From the NCBI GenBank assembly GCA_950022655.1, contig OX465579.1:78875193-78939192 (forward strand): 64,000 nucleotides of DNA, written 5' to 3'. Of this stretch, positions 25,501 to 40,627 are shown one piece after another (within the stretch, counting starts at the first letter, position 1; each line of letters opens with the position of its first letter). The position numbers and the translations under genes were made by a program. The notes under the pieces are model-generated. The model searched no databases, was not told the DNA's origin, and saw only the letters and a list, made by a program, of their open reading frames with translations. Origin of the DNA: Alentia gelatinosa. Lineage: Eukaryota > Annelida > Polychaeta > Phyllodocida > Polynoidae.

Positions 25501-28500
25501 TGGAATTCAGCCATGAAACTTTAACACCAGTTAGGGACACATATAACCTATGATCACCTAAAATATGAAGAAAATCAGCAGCTTGGATCTAACGATATTC
25601 GCGTTTGAATCTGGTTGTATCAAATGCTGCTCTGGTGGCCAGTGTTCTGACATTGGGTGGCCATGATAAGAACTAACGTTTTCATTGACAGGTCCTGCCA
25701 CCTGGTGTATTATAAGGAACCAGGTTCCTCACTACATTGATAACGCCTTAAACCTTCTCTCTTTCTGTCAGACTCAGTGGTCTAGAGGTAGAGTGTCTGC
25801 AAGGGAAACCTATGGTTGAGAGTTCAATCACCTTCCATGCAGAGCGGTTTTTTTTCAAGAGTCATAAAGATTTTTATAGGAAACTTGAAGGTTGAGTGTT
25901 CAAATCCCCTTCCATCCAGACATTTTTATATTTTTTTATGAGAGTCATAAAGATTCTTTTAGGAACCAATTTTTCTCTTTCTGAATTATTTCTATTTCCA
26001 TTTTTGAATCTTACACAGACATACCTACATAAATAGGGGAATCTTCCATCCAGAACTATTTATTATTCACCCTTACACATACGAATACCAGTTACTTTAC
26101 GTTCTGGTACATTCAGTATAGATTGGTTACTGCACCTGTATGCAGTAATTATAGTGGGCCTTGTATGTTAGTCAAGACCATCGTTGCGGGTGCCCAAATA
26201 TTATCATAGCCCTAAGACATCTAAGGACATGACGTACCAAATGCGGAAATTCACTTCCCGTTAGAATTCAGCCATGAAACTTTAACACTAGTTAGGGACA
26301 CATATAACCTACGATCACCTAAAATATGAAGATAATCAGCCGCTTGGATCTAACGATATTAGTGTTTGAATCTGGTTGTATCAAATGCTGCTCTGGTGGC
26401 CAGTGTAGGCCTACTTAAGCAGTCGCTACTTTATGCAGCGACCTAGACATTGACTGCACTTGTTCCTGATAGATTGGCCATCAACCCCTGTCTGTGCTGA
26501 GCTCCTCACTCTCAGTCGAATAGATTGACGGGCTGACCGTACGCAGAATTTACCTCACTGTCGCCCAAATTATCATAGCCCAAGACATCTAAGGAGGATA
26601 CGTACCAAACGTTGAAATTCACTTCCCGTTGGAATTCAGCCATGAAACTTTAACACCAGTTAGGGACACATATAACCTACGATCACCTAAAATATGAAGA
26701 AAATCAGCAGCTTGGATCTAACGATATTCGCGTTTGAATCTGGTTGTATCAAATGCTGCTCTGGTGGCCAGTGTTCTGACATTGGGTGGCCATGATAAGA
26801 ACTAACGTTTTCATTGACAGGTCCTGCCACCTGGTGTATTATAAGGAACCAGGTTCCTCACTACATTGATAACGCCTTAAACCTTCTCTCTTTCTGTCAC
26901 ACTCAGTGGTCTAGAGGTAGAGTGTCTGCAAGGGAAACCTATGGTTGAGAGTTCAATCCCCTTCCATGCAGAGCGTTTTTTTTCAAGAGTCATAAATATT
27001 CTTATAGGAAACTTGAAGGTTGAGAGTTCAAATCCCCTTCCATCCAGACTTTTTTATATTTTTTTATGAGAGTCATAAAGATTCTTTTAGGAACCAATTT
27101 TTCTCTTTCTGAATTATTTCTATTTCCATTTTTGAATCTTACACAGACATACCTACATAAATAGGGGAATCTTCCATCCAGAACTATTTATTATTCACCC
27201 TTACACATACGAATACCAGTTACTTTACGTTCTGGTACATTCAGTATAGATTGGTTACTGCACCTTTATGCAGTAATTATAGTGGGCCCTGTATTTTAGT
27301 CAAGACCATCGTTGCGGGTGCCCAAATATTATCATAGCCCTAAGACATCTAAGGACATGACGTACCAAATGCGGAAATTCACTTCCCGTTAGAATTCAGC
27401 CATGAAACTTTAACACCAGTTAGGGACACATATAACCTACGATCACCTAAAATATGAAGATAATCAGCCGCTTGGATCTAACGATATTAGTGTTTGGATC
27501 TGGTTGTATCAAATGCTGCTCTGGTGGCCGGTGTAGGCCTACTTAAGCAGTCGCTACTTTATGCAGCGACCTTGACATTGACTGCACTTGTTCCTGATAG
27601 ATTGGCCATCAACCCCTGTCTGTGCTGAGCTCCTCACTCTCAGTCGAATAGATTGACGGGCTGACCGTACACAGAATTTAACTCACTGTCGCCAAAATTA
27701 TCATAGCCCAAGACATCTAAGGAGGATACGTACCAAACGTGGAAACTCACTTTCCGTTGGAATTCAGCCATGAAACTTTAACACCAGTTAGGGACACATA
27801 TAACCTATGATCAGCTAAAATATGAAGAAAATCAGCAGCTTGGATCTAACGATATTCGCGTTTGAATCTGGTTGTATCAAATGCTGCTCTGGTGGCCAGT
27901 GTTCTGACATTGGGTGGCCATGATAAGAACTAACGTTTTCATTGACAGGTCCTGCCACCTGGTGTATTATAAGGAACCAGGTTCCTCACTACATTGATAA
28001 CGCCTTAAACCTTCTCTCTTTCTGTCACACTCAGTGGTCTAGAGGTAGAGTGTCTGCAAGGGAAACCTATGGTTGAGAGTTCAATCCCCTTCCATGCAGA
28101 GCGTTTTTTTTTCAAGAGTCATAAAGATTCTTATAGGAACTTGAAGGTTGAGTGTTCAAATCCCCTTCCATCCAGACTTTTTTATATTTTTTTATGAGAG
28201 TCATAAAGATTCTTTTAGGAACCAATTTTTCTCTTTCTGAATTATTTCTATTTCCATTTTTGAATCTTACACAGACATACCTACATAAATAGGGGAATCT
28301 TCCATCCAGAACTATTTATTATTCACCCTTACACATACGAATACCAGTTACTTTACGTTCTGGTACATTCAGTATAGATTGGTTACTGCACCTGTATGCA
28401 GTAATTATAGTGGGCCTTGTATGTTAGTCAAGACCATCGTTGCGGGTGCCCAAATATTATCATAGCCCTAAGACATCTAAGGACATGACATACCAAATGC

Positions 28501-30472
28501 GGAAATTCACTTCCCGTTAGAATTCAGCCATGAAACTTTAACACCAGTTAGGGACACATATAACCTACGATCACCTAAAATATGAAGATAATCAGCCGCT
28601 TGGATCTAACGATATTAGTGTTTGAATCTGGTTGTATCAAATGCTGCTCTGGTGGCCGGTGTAGGCCTACTTAAGCGGTCGCTGCTTCATGCAGCGACCT
28701 TGACATTGACTGCACTTGTTCCTGATAGATTGGCCATCAACCCCTGTCTGTGCTGAGCTCCTCACTCTCAGTCGAATAGATTGACGGGCTGACGTAAAAA
28801 TTTACCTCACTGTCGCCCAAATTATCATAGCCCAAGACATCTAAGGAGGATACGTACCAAACGTGGAAACTCACTTCCCATTGGAATTCAGCCATGAAAC
28901 TTTAACACCAGTTAGGGACACATATAACCTACGATCACCTAAAATATGAAGAAAATCAGCAGCTTGGATCTAACGATATTCGCGTTTGAATCTGGTTGTA
29001 TCAAATGCTGCTCTGGTGGCCAGTGTTCTGACATTGGGTGGCCATGATAAGAACTAACGTTTTCATTGACAGGTCCTGCCACCTGGTGTATTATAAGGAA
29101 CCAGGTTCCTCACTACATTGATAACGCCTTAAACCTTCTCTCTTTCTGTCACACTCAGTGGTCTAGAGGTAGAGTGTCTGCAAGGGAAACCTATGGTTGA
29201 GAGTTCAATCCCCTTCCATGCAGAGCGTTTTTTTTCAAGAGTCATAAAGATTCTTATAGGAAACTTGAAGGTTGAGAGTTCAAATCCCCTTCCATCCAGA
29301 CTTTTTTATATTTTTTTATGAGAGTCATAAAGATTCTTTTAGGAACCAATTTTTCTCTTTCTGAATTATTTCTATTTCCATTTTTGAATCTTACACAGAC
29401 ATACCTACATAAATAGGGGAATCTTCCATCCAGAACTATTTATTATTCACCCTTACACATACGAATACCAGTTACTTTACGTTCTGGTACATTCAGTATA
29501 GATTGGTTACTGCACCTGTATGCAGTAATTATAGTGGGCCCTGTATTTTAGTCAAGACCATCGTTGCAGGTGCCCAAATATTATCATAGCCCTAAGACAT
29601 CTAAGGACATGACGTACCAAATGCGGAAATTCACTTCCCGTTAGAATTCAGCCATGAAACTTTAACACCAGTTAGGGACACATATAACCTACGATCACCT
29701 AAAATATGAAGATAATCAGCCGCTTGGATCTAACGATATTAGTGTTTGAATCTGGTTGTATCAAATGCTGCTCTGATGGCCGGTGTAGGCCTACTTAAGC
29801 AGTCGCTACTTTATGCAGCGACCTTGACATTGACTGCACTTGTTCCTGATAGATTGGCCATCAACCCCTGTCTGTGCTGAGCTCCTCACTCTCAGTCGAA
29901 TAGATTGACGGGCTGACCGTACGCAGAATTTAACTCACTGTCGCCAAAATTATCATAGCCCAAGACATCTAAGGAGGATACGTACCAAACGTGGAAACTC
30001 ACTTTCCGTTGGAATTCAGCCATGAAACTTTAACACCAGTTAGGGACACATATAACCTATGATCAGCTAAAATATGAAGAAAATCAGCAGCTTGATTCTA
30101 ACGTTATTCGCGTTTGAATCTGGTTGTATCAAATGCTGGTCTGGTGGCCAGTGTTCTGACATTGGGTGGCCATGATAAGAACTAACGTTTTCATTGACAG
30201 GTCCTGCCACCTGGTGTATTATAAGGAACCAGGTTCCTCACTACATTGATAACGCCTTAAACCTTCTCTCTTTTTGTCACACTCAGTGGTCTAGAGGTAG
30301 AGTGTCTGCAAGGGAAACCTATGGTTGAGAGTTCAATCCCCTTCCATGCAGAGCGTTTTTTTTTCAAGAGTCATAAAGATTCTTATAGGAAACTTGAAGG
30401 TTGAGAGTTCAAATCCCCTTACATCCAGACTTTTTTATATTTTTTTATGAGAGTCATAAAGATTCTTTTAGG
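13545..30472. repeat. Higher-order repeat copy B (15 monomers, 16,928 bp)
   Basis: This is the fullest unit of the 15-mer. It begins with the TTTATCACCAG monomer (13545) and ends before that monomer's next occurrence (30473). Every monomer start from 13545 to 22576 has a partner exactly 16,928 bp downstream, and every start from 23705 to 29344 has one exactly 16,928 bp upstream. The two 1,124-bp monomers at 11292 and 28220 keep the same spacing. Differences are few: for example CATAAATATT near 26996 against CATAAAGATT in its partner, and CACACTCAG near 24640 against CAGACTCAG. Confidence 0.9.
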
Positions 30473-33400
30473 AACCAATTTTTCTCTTTCTGAATTATTT
30501 CTATTTCCATTTTTGAATCTTACACAGACATACCTACATAAATAGGGGAATCTTCCATCCAGAACTATTTATTTGTTTACCCTTACACATACGAATACCA
30601 GTTACTTTACGTTCTGGTACATTCAGTATAGATTGGTTACTGCACCTTTATGCAGTAATTATAGTGGGCCCTGTATTTTAGTCAAGACCATCGTTGCGGG
30701 TGCCCAAATATTATCATAGCCCTAAGACATCTAAGGACATGACGTACCAAATGCGGAAATTCACTTCCCGTTAGAATTCAGCCATGAAACTTTAACACCA
30801 GTTAGGGACACATATAACCTACGATCACCTAAAATATGAAGATAATCAGCCGCTTGGATCTAACGATATTAGTGTTTGAATCTGGTTGTATCAAATGCTG
30901 CTCTGGTGGCCGGTGTAGGCCTACTTAAGCAGTCGCTACTTTATGCAGCGACCTTGACATTGACTGCACTTGTTCCTGATAGATTGGCCATCAACCCCTG
31001 TCTGTGCTGAGCTCCTCACTCTCAGTCGAATAGATTGACGGGCTGACCGTACGAAGAATTTAACTCACTGTCGCCAAAATTATCATAGCCCAAGACATCT
31101 AAGGAGGATACGTACCAAACGTGGAAACTCACTTTCCGTTGGAATTCAGCCATGAAACTTTATCACCAGTTAGGGACACATATAACCTATGATCAGCTAA
31201 AATATGAAGAAAATCAGCAGCTTGGATCTAACGATATTCGCGTTTGAATCTGGTTGTATCAAATGCTGCTCTGGTGGCCAGTGTTCTGACATTGGGTGGC
31301 CATGATAAGAACTAACGTTTTCATTGACAGGTCCTGCCACCTGGTGTATTATAAGGAACCAGGTTCCTCACTACATTGATAACGCCTTAAACCTTCTCTC
31401 TTTCTGTCACACTCAGTGGTCTAGAGGTAGAGTGTCTGCAAGGGAAACCTATGGTTGAGAGTTCAATCCCCTTCCATGCAGAGCGTTTTTTTTTCAAGAG
31501 TCATAAAGATTCTTATAGGAACTTGAAGGTTGAGTGTTCAAATCCCCTTCCATCCAGACTTTTTTATATTTTTTTATGAGAGTCATAAAGATTCTTTTAG
31601 TAACCAATTTTTCTCTTTCTGAATTATTTCTATTTCCATTTTTGAATCTTACACAGACATACCTACATAAATAGGGGAATCTTCCATCCAGAACTATTTA
31701 TTTGTTTACCCTTACACATACGAATACCAGTTACTTTACGTTCTGGTACATTCAGTATAGATTGGTTACTGCACCTGTATGCAGTAATTATAGTGGGCCT
31801 TGTATGTTAGTCAAGACCATCTTTGCGGGTGCCCAAATATTATCATAGCCCTAAGACATCTAAGGACATGACATACCAAATGCGGAAATTCACTTCCCGT
31901 TAGAATTCAGCCATGAAACTTTAACACCAGTTAGGGACACATATAACCTACGATCACCTAAAATATGAAGATAATCAGCCGCTTGGATCTAACGATATTA
32001 GTGTTTAAATCTGGTTGTATCAAATGCTGCTCTGGTGGCCAGTGTAGGCCTACTTAAGCGGTCGCTACTTTATGCAGCGACCTTGACATTGACTGCACTT
32101 GTTCCTGATAGATTGGCCATCAACCCCTGTCTGTGCTGAGCTCCTCACTCTCAGTCGAATAGATTGACGGGCTGACCGTACGCAGAATTTACCTCACTGT
32201 CGCCCAAATTATCATAGCCCAAGACATCTAAGGAGGATACGTACCAAACGTTGAAATTCACTTCCCGTTGGAATTCAGCCATGAAACTTTAACACCAGTT
32301 AGGGACACATATAACCTACGATCACCTAAAATATGAAGAAAATCAGCAGCTTGGATCTAACGATATTCGCGTTTGAATCTGGTTGTATCAAATGCTGCTC
32401 TGGTGGCCAGTGTTCTGACATTGGGTGGCCATGATAAGAACTAACGTTTTCATTGACAGGTCCTGCCACCTGGTGTATTATAAGGAACCAGGTTCCTCAC
32501 TACATTGATAACGCCTTAAACCTTCTCTCTTTCTGTCACACTCAGTGGTCTAGAGGTAGAGTGTCTGCAAGGGAAACCTATGGTTGAGAGTTCAATCCCC
32601 TTCCATGCAGAGCGTTTTTTTTCAAGAGTCATAAAGATTCTTATAGGAAACTTGAAGGTTGAGAGTTCAAATCCCCTTCCATCCAGACTTTTTTATATTT
32701 TTTTATGAGAGTCATAAAGATTCTTTTAGGAACCAATTTTTCTCTTTCTGAATTATTTCTATTTCCATTTTTGAATCTTACACAGACATACCTACATAAA
32801 TAGGGGAATCTTCCATCCAGAACTATTTATTATTCACCCTTACACATACGAATACCAGTTACTTTACGTTCTGGTACATTCAGTATAGATTGGTTACTGC
32901 ACCTTTATGCAGTAATTATAGTGGGCCCTGTATTTTAGTCAAGACCATCGTTGCGGGTGCCCAAATATTATCATAGCCCTAAGACATCTAAGGACATGAC
33001 GTACCAAATGCGGAAATTCACTTCCCGTTAGAATTCAGCCATGAAACTTTAACACCAGTTAGGGACACATATAACCTACGATCACCTAAAATATGAAGAT
33101 AATCAGCCGCTTGGATCTAACGATATTAGTGTTTGGATCTGGTTGTATCAAATGCTGCTCTGGTGGCCGGTGTAGGCCTACTTAAGCAGTCGCTACTTTA
33201 TGCAGCGACCTTGACATTGACTGCACTTGTTCCTGATAGATTGGCCATCAACCCCTGTCTGTGCTGAGCTCCTCACTCTCAGTCGAATAGATTGACGGGC
33301 TGACCGTACACAGAATTTAACTCACTGTCGCCAAAATTATCATAGCCCAAGACATCTAAGGAGGATACGTACCAAACGTGGAAACTCACTTTCCGTTGGA

Positions 33401-36400
33401 ATTCAGCCATGAAACTTTAACACCAGTTAGGGACACATATAACCTATGATCAGCTAAAATATGAAGAAAATCAGCAGCTTGGATCTAACGATATTCGCGT
33501 TTGAATCTGGTTGTATCAAATGCTGCTCTGGTGGCCAGTGTTCTGACATTGGGTGGCCATGATAAGAACTAACGTTTTCATTGACAGGTCCTGCCACCTG
33601 GTGTATTATAAGGAACCAGGTTCCTCACTACATTGATAACGCCTTAAACCTTCTCTCTTTCTGTCACACTCAGTGGTCTAGAGGTAGAGTGTCTGCAAGG
33701 GAAACCTATGGTTGAGAGTTCAATCCCCTTCCATGCAGAGCGTTTTTTTTTCAAGAGTCATAAAGATTCTTATAGGAACTTGAAGGTTGAGTGTTCAAAT
33801 CCCCTTCCATCCAGACTTTTTTATATTTTTTTATGAGAGTCATAAAGATTCTTTTAGGAACCAATTTTTCTCTTTCTGAATTATTTCTATTTCCATTTTT
33901 GAATCTTACACAGACATACCTACATAAATAGGGGAATCTTCCATCCAGAACTATTTATTTGTTTACCCTTACAAATACGAATACCAGTTACTTTACGTTC
34001 TGGTACATTCAGTATAGATTGGTTACTGCACCTGTATGCAGTAATTATAGTGGGCCTTGTATGTTAGTCAAGACCATCTTTGCGGGTGCCCAAATATTAT
34101 CATAGCCCTAAGACATCTAAGGACATGACATACCAAATGCGGAAATTCACTTCCCGTTAGAATTCAGCCATGAAACTTTAACACCAGTTAGGGACACATA
34201 TAACCTACGATCACCTAAAATATGAAGATAATCAGCCGCTTGGATCTAACGATATTAGTGTTTAAATCTGGTTGTATCAAATGCTGCTCTGGTGGCCAGT
34301 GTAGGCCTACTTAAGCGGTCGCTACTTTATGCAGCGACCTTGACATTGACTGCACTTGTTCCTGATAGATTGGCCATCAACCCCTGTCTGTGCTGAGCTC
34401 CTCACTCTCAGTCGAATAGATTGATGGGCTGACCGTACGCAGAATTTACCTCACTGTCGCCCAAATTATCATAGCCCAAGACATCTAAGGAGGATACGTA
34501 CCAAACGTTGAAATTCACTTCCCGTTGGAATTCAGCCATGAAACTTTAACACCAGTTAGGGACACATATAACCTACGATCACCTAAAATATGAAGAAAAT
34601 CAGCAGCTTGGATCTAACGATATTCGCGTTTGAATCTGGTTGTATCAAATGCTGCTCTGGTGGCCAGTGTTCTGACATTGGGTGGCCATGATAAGAACTA
34701 ACGTTTTCATTGACAGGTCCTGCCACCTGGTGTATTATAAGGAACCAGGTTCCTCACTACATTGATAACGCCTTAAACCTTCTCTCTTTCTGTCACACTC
34801 AGTGGTCTAGAGGTAGAGTGTCTGCAAGGGAAACCTATGGTTGAGAGTTCAATCCCCTTCCATGCAGAGCGTTTTTTTTCAAGAGTCATAAAGATTCTTA
34901 TAGGAAACTTGAAGGTTGAGAGTTCAAATCCCCTTCCATCCAGACTTTTTTATATTTTTTTATGAGAGTCATAAAGATTCTTTTAGGAACCAATTTTTCT
35001 CTTTCTGAATTATTTCTATTTCCATTTTTGAATCTTACACAGACATACCTACATAAATAGGGGAATCTTCCATCCAGAACTATTTATTATTCACCCTTAC
35101 ACATACGAATACCAGTTACTTTACGTTCTGGTACATTCAGTATAGATTGGTTACTGCACCTGTATGCAGTAATTATAGTGGGCCCTGTATTTTAGTCAAG
35201 ACCATCGTTGCAGGTGCCCAAATATTATCATAGCCCTAAGACATCTAAGGACATGACGTACCAAATGCGGAAATTCACTTCCCGTTAGAATTCAGCCATG
35301 AAACTTTAACACCAGTTAGGGACACATATAACCTACGATCACCTAAAATATGAAGATAATCAGCCGCTTGGATCTAACGATATTAGTGTTTGAATCTGGT
35401 TGTATCAAATGCTGCTCTGATGGCCGGTGTAGGCCTACTTAAGCAGTCGCTACTTTATGCAGCGACCTTGACATTGACTGCACTTGTTCCTGATAGATTG
35501 GCCATCAACCCCTGTCTGTGCTGAGCTCCTCACTCTCAGTCGAATAGATTGACGGGCTGACCGTACGCAGAATTTAACTCACTGTCGCCAAAATTATCAT
35601 AGCCCAAGACATCTAAGGAGGATACCTACCAAACGTGGAAACTCACTTTCCGTTGGAATTCAGCCATGAAACTTTAACACCAGTTAGGGACACATATAAC
35701 CTATGATCACCTAAAATATGAAGAAAATCAGCAGCTTGGATCTAACGATATTCGCGTTTGAATCTGGTTGTATCAAATGCTGCTCTGGTGGCCAGTGTTC
35801 TGACATTGGGTGGCCATGATAAGAACTAACGTTTTCATTGACAGGTCCTGCCACCTGGTGTATTATAAGGAACCAGGTTCCTCACTACATTGATAACGCC
35901 TTAAACCTTCTCTCTTTCTGTCACACTCAGTGGTCTAGAGGTAGAGTGTCTGCAAGGGAAACCTATGGTTGAGAGTTCAATCCCCTTCCATGCAGAGCGG
36001 TTTTTTTTCAAGAGTCATAAAGATTCTTATAGGAAACTTGAAGGTTGAGAGTTCAAATCCCCTTACATCCAGACTTTTTTATATTTTTTTATGAGAGTCA
36101 TAAAGATTCTTTTAGGAACCAATTTTTCTCTTTCTGAATTATTTCTATTTCCATTTTTGAATCTTACACAGACATACCTACATAAATAGGGGAATCTTCC
36201 ATCCAGAACTATTTATTTGTTTACCCTTACACATACTAATACCAGTTACTTTACGTTCTGGTACATTCAGTATAGATTGGTTACTGCACCTTTATGCAGT
36301 AGTTATAGTGGGCCCTGTATTTTAGTCAAGACCATCGTTGCGGGTGCCCAAATATTATCATAGCCCTAAGACATCTAAGGACATGACGTACCAAATGCGG

Positions 36401-39400
36401 AAATTCACTTCCCGTTAGAATTCAGCCATGAAACTTTAACACCAGTTAGGGACACATATAACCTACGATCACCTAAAATATGAAGATAATCAGCCGCTTG
36501 GATCTAACGATATTAGTGTTTGAATCTGGTTGTATCAAATGCTGCTCTGATGGCCGGTGTAGGCCTACTTAAGCAGTCGCTACTTTATGCAGCGACCTTG
36601 ACATTGACTGCACTTGTTCCTGATAGATTGGCCATCAACCCCTGTCTGTGCTGAGCTCCTCACTCTCAGTCGAATAGATTGACGGGCTGACCGTACGCAG
36701 AATTTAACTCACTGTCGCCAAAATTATCATAGCCCAAGACATCTAAGGAGGATACCTACCAAACGTGGAAACTCACTTTCCGTTGGAATTCAGCCATGAA
36801 ACTTTAGCACCCGTTAGGGACACATATAACCTATAATCACCTAAAATATGAAGAAAATCAGCAGCTTGGATCTAACGATATTCGCGTTTGAATCTGGTTG
36901 TATCAAATGCTGCTCTGGTGGCCAGTGTTCTGACATTGGGTGGCCATGATAAGAACTAACGTTTTCATTGACAGGTCCTGCCACCTGGTGTATTATAAGG
37001 AACCAGGTTCCTCACTACATTGATAACGCCTTAAACCTTCTCTCTTTCTGTCACACTCAGTGGTCTAGAGGTAGAGTGTCTGCAAGGGAAACCTATGGTT
37101 GAGAGTTCAATCCCCTTCCATGCAGAGCGTTTTTTTTTCAAGAGTCATAAAGATTCTTATAGGAACTTGAAGGTTGAGTGTTCAAATCCCCTTCCATCCA
37201 GACTTTTTTATATTTTTTTATGAGAGTCATAAAGATTCTTTTAGGAACCAATTTTTCTCTTTCTGAATTATTTCTATTTCCATTTTTGAATCTTACACAG
37301 ACATACCTACATAAATAGGGGAATCTTCCATCCAGAACTATTTATTTGTTTACCCTTACACATACGAATACCAGTTACTTTACGTTCTGGTACATTCAGT
37401 ATAGATTGGTTACTGCACCTGTATGCAGTAATTATAGTGGGCCTTGTATGTTAGTCAAGACCATCTTTGCGGGTGCCCAAATATTATCATAGCCCTAAGA
37501 CATCTAAGGACATGACATACCAAATGCGGAAATTCACTTCCCGTTAGAATTCAGCCATGAAACTTTAACACCAGTTAGGGACACATATAACCTACGATCA
37601 CCTAAAATATGAAGATAATCAGCTGCTTGGATCTAACGATATTAGTGTTTAAATCTGGTTGTATCAAATGCTGCTCTGGTGGCCAGTGTAGGCCTACTTA
37701 AGCGGTCGCTACTTTATGCAGCGACCTTGACATTGACTGCACTTGTTCCTGATAGATTGGCCATCAACCCCTGTCTGTGCTGAGCTCCTCACTCTCAGTC
37801 GAATAGATTGACGGGCTGACCGTACGCAGAATTTACCTCACTGTCGCCCAAATTATCATAGCCCAAGACATCTAAGGAGGATACGTACCAAACGTTGAAA
37901 TTCACTTCCCGTTGGAATTCAGCCATGAAACTTTAACACCAGTTAGGGACACATATAACCTACGATCACCTAAAATATGAAGAAAATCAGCAGCTTGGAT
38001 CTAACGATATTCGCGTTTGAATCTGGTTGTATCAAATGCTGCTCTGGTGGCCAGTGTTCTGACATTGGGTGGCCATGATAAGAACTAACGTTTTCATTGA
38101 CAGGTCCTGCCACCTGGTGTATTATAAGGAACCAGGTTCCTCACTACATTGATAACGCCTTAAACCTTCTCTCTTTCTGTCACACTCAGTGGTCTAGAGG
38201 TAGAGTGTCTGCAAGGGAAACCTATGGTTGAGAGTTCAATCCCCTTCCATGCAGAGCGTTTTTTTTCAAGAGTCATAAAGATTCTTATAGGAAACTTGAA
38301 GGTTGAGAGTTCAAATCCCCTTCCATCCAGACTTTTTTATATTTTTTTATGAGAGTCATAAAGATTCTTTTAGGAACCAATTTTTCTCTTTCTGAATTAT
38401 TTCTATTTCCATTTTTGAATCTTACACAGACATACCTACATAAATAGGGGAATCTTCCATCCAGAACTATTTATTATTCACCCTTACACCTACGAATACC
38501 AGTTACTTTACGTTCTGGTACATTCAGTATAGATTGGTTACTGCACCTGTATGCAGTAATTATAGTGGGCCCTGTATTTTAGTCAAGACCATCGTTGCAG
38601 GTGCCCAAATATTATCATAGCCCTAAGACATCTAAGGACATGACGTACCAAATGCGGAAATTCACTTCCCGTTAGAATTCAGCCATGAAACTTTAACACC
38701 AGTTAGGGACACATATAACCTACGATCACCTAAAATATGAAGATAATCAGCCGCTTGGATCTAACGATATTAGTGTTTGAATCTGGTTGTATCAAATGCT
38801 GCTCTGATGGCCGGTGTAGGCCTACTTAAGCAGTCGCTACTTTATGCAGCGACCTTGACATTGACTGCACTTGTTCCTGATAGATTGGCCATCAACCCCT
38901 GTCTGTGCTGAGCTCCTCACTCTCAGTCGAATAGATTGACGGGCTGACCGTACGCAGAATTTACCTCACTGTCGCCCAAATTATCATAGCCCAAGACATC
39001 TAAGGAGGATACGTACCAAACGTGGAAACTCCCTTTCCGTTGGAATTCAGCCATGAAACTTTAACACCAGTTAGGGACACATATAACCTATGATCACCTA
39101 AAATATGAAGAAAATCAGCAGATTGGATCTAACGATATTCGCGTTTGAATCTGGTTGTATCAAATGCTGCTCTGGTGGCCAGTGTTCTGACATTGGGTGG
39201 CCATGATAAGAACTAACGTTTTCATTGACAGGTCCTGCCACCTGGTGTATTATAAGGAACCAGGTTCCTCACTACATTGATAACGCCTTAAACCTTCTCT
39301 CTTTCTGTCAGACTCAGTGGTCTAGAGGTAGAGTGTCTGCAAGGGAAACCTATGGTTGAGAGTTCAATCCCCTTCCATGCAGAGCGTTTTTTTTTCAAGA

Positions 39401-40627
39401 GTCATAAAGATTCTTATAGGAAACTTGAAGGTTGAGTGTTCAAATCCCCTTCCATCCAGACTTTTTTATATTTTTTTATGAGAGTCATAAAGATTCTTTT
39501 AGGAACCAATTTTTCTCTTTCTGAATTATTTCTATTTCCATTTTTGAATCTTACACAGACATACCTACATAAATAGGGGAATCTTCCATCCAGAACTATT
39601 TATTATTCACCCTTACACATACGAATACCAGTTACTTTACGTTCTGGTACATTCAGTATAGATTGGTTACTGCACCTGTATGCAGTAATTATAGTGGGCC
39701 TTGTATGTTAGTCAAGACCATCGTTGCGGGTGCCCAAATATTATCATAGCCCTAAGACATCTAAGGACATGACATACCAAATGCGGAAATTCACTTCCCG
39801 TTAGAATTCAGCCATGAAACTTTAACACCAGTTAGGGACACATATAACCTACGATCACCTAAAATATGAAGATAATCAGCCGCTTGGATCTAACGATATT
39901 AGTGTTTGAATCTGGTTGTATCAAATGCTGCTCTGGTGGCCGGTGTAGGCCTACTTTAGCGGTCGCTGCTTCATGCAGCGACCTTGACATTGACTGCACT
40001 TGTTCCTGATAGATTGGCCATCAACCCCTGTCTGTGCTGAGCTCCTCACTCTCAGTCGAATAGATTGACGGGCTGACGTAAAAATTTACCTCACTGTCGC
40101 CCAAATTATCATAGCCCAAGACATCTAAGGAGGATACGTACCAAACGTGGAAACTCACTTCCCATTGGAATTCAGCCATGAAACTTTAACACCAGTTAGG
40201 GACACATATAACCTACGATCACCTAAAATGTGAAGAAAATCAGCAGCTTGGATCTAACGATATTCGCGTTTGAATCTGGTTGTATCAAATGCTGCTCTGG
40301 TGGCCAGTGTTCTGACATTGGGTGGCCATGATAAGAACTAACGTTTTCATTGACAGGTCCTGCCACCTGGTGTATTATAAGGAACCAGGTTCCTCACTAC
40401 ATTGATAACGCCTTAAACCTTCTCTCTTTCTGTCACACTCAGTGGTCTAGAGGTAGAGTGTCTGCAAGGGAAACCTATGGTTGAGAGTTCAATCCCCTTC
40501 CATGCAGAGCGTTTTTTTTCAAGAGTCATAAAGATTCTTATAGGAAACTTGAAGGTTGAGAGTTCAAATCCCCTTCCATCCAGACTTTTTTATATTTTTT
40601 TATGAGAGTCATAAAGATTCTTTTAGG
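30473..40627. repeat. Higher-order repeat copy C (9 monomers, truncated by a recombination junction)
   Basis: Monomers 28-35 follow monomers 13-20 of copy B in lockstep. They include the shared GATTGATGGGC (near 34420), ACATACTAAT with TAGCACCCG (36117-37245), AGCTGCTTGG (near 37620) and ACACCTACGAA (38375 monomer). Monomer 36 begins like monomer 21 (CTTTAGCGGTCGCTGC near 39953) but ends like monomer 26 (GACGTAAAAATTTACC near 40075). The array here skips from the middle of unit 21 to the middle of unit 26. Confidence 0.87.
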
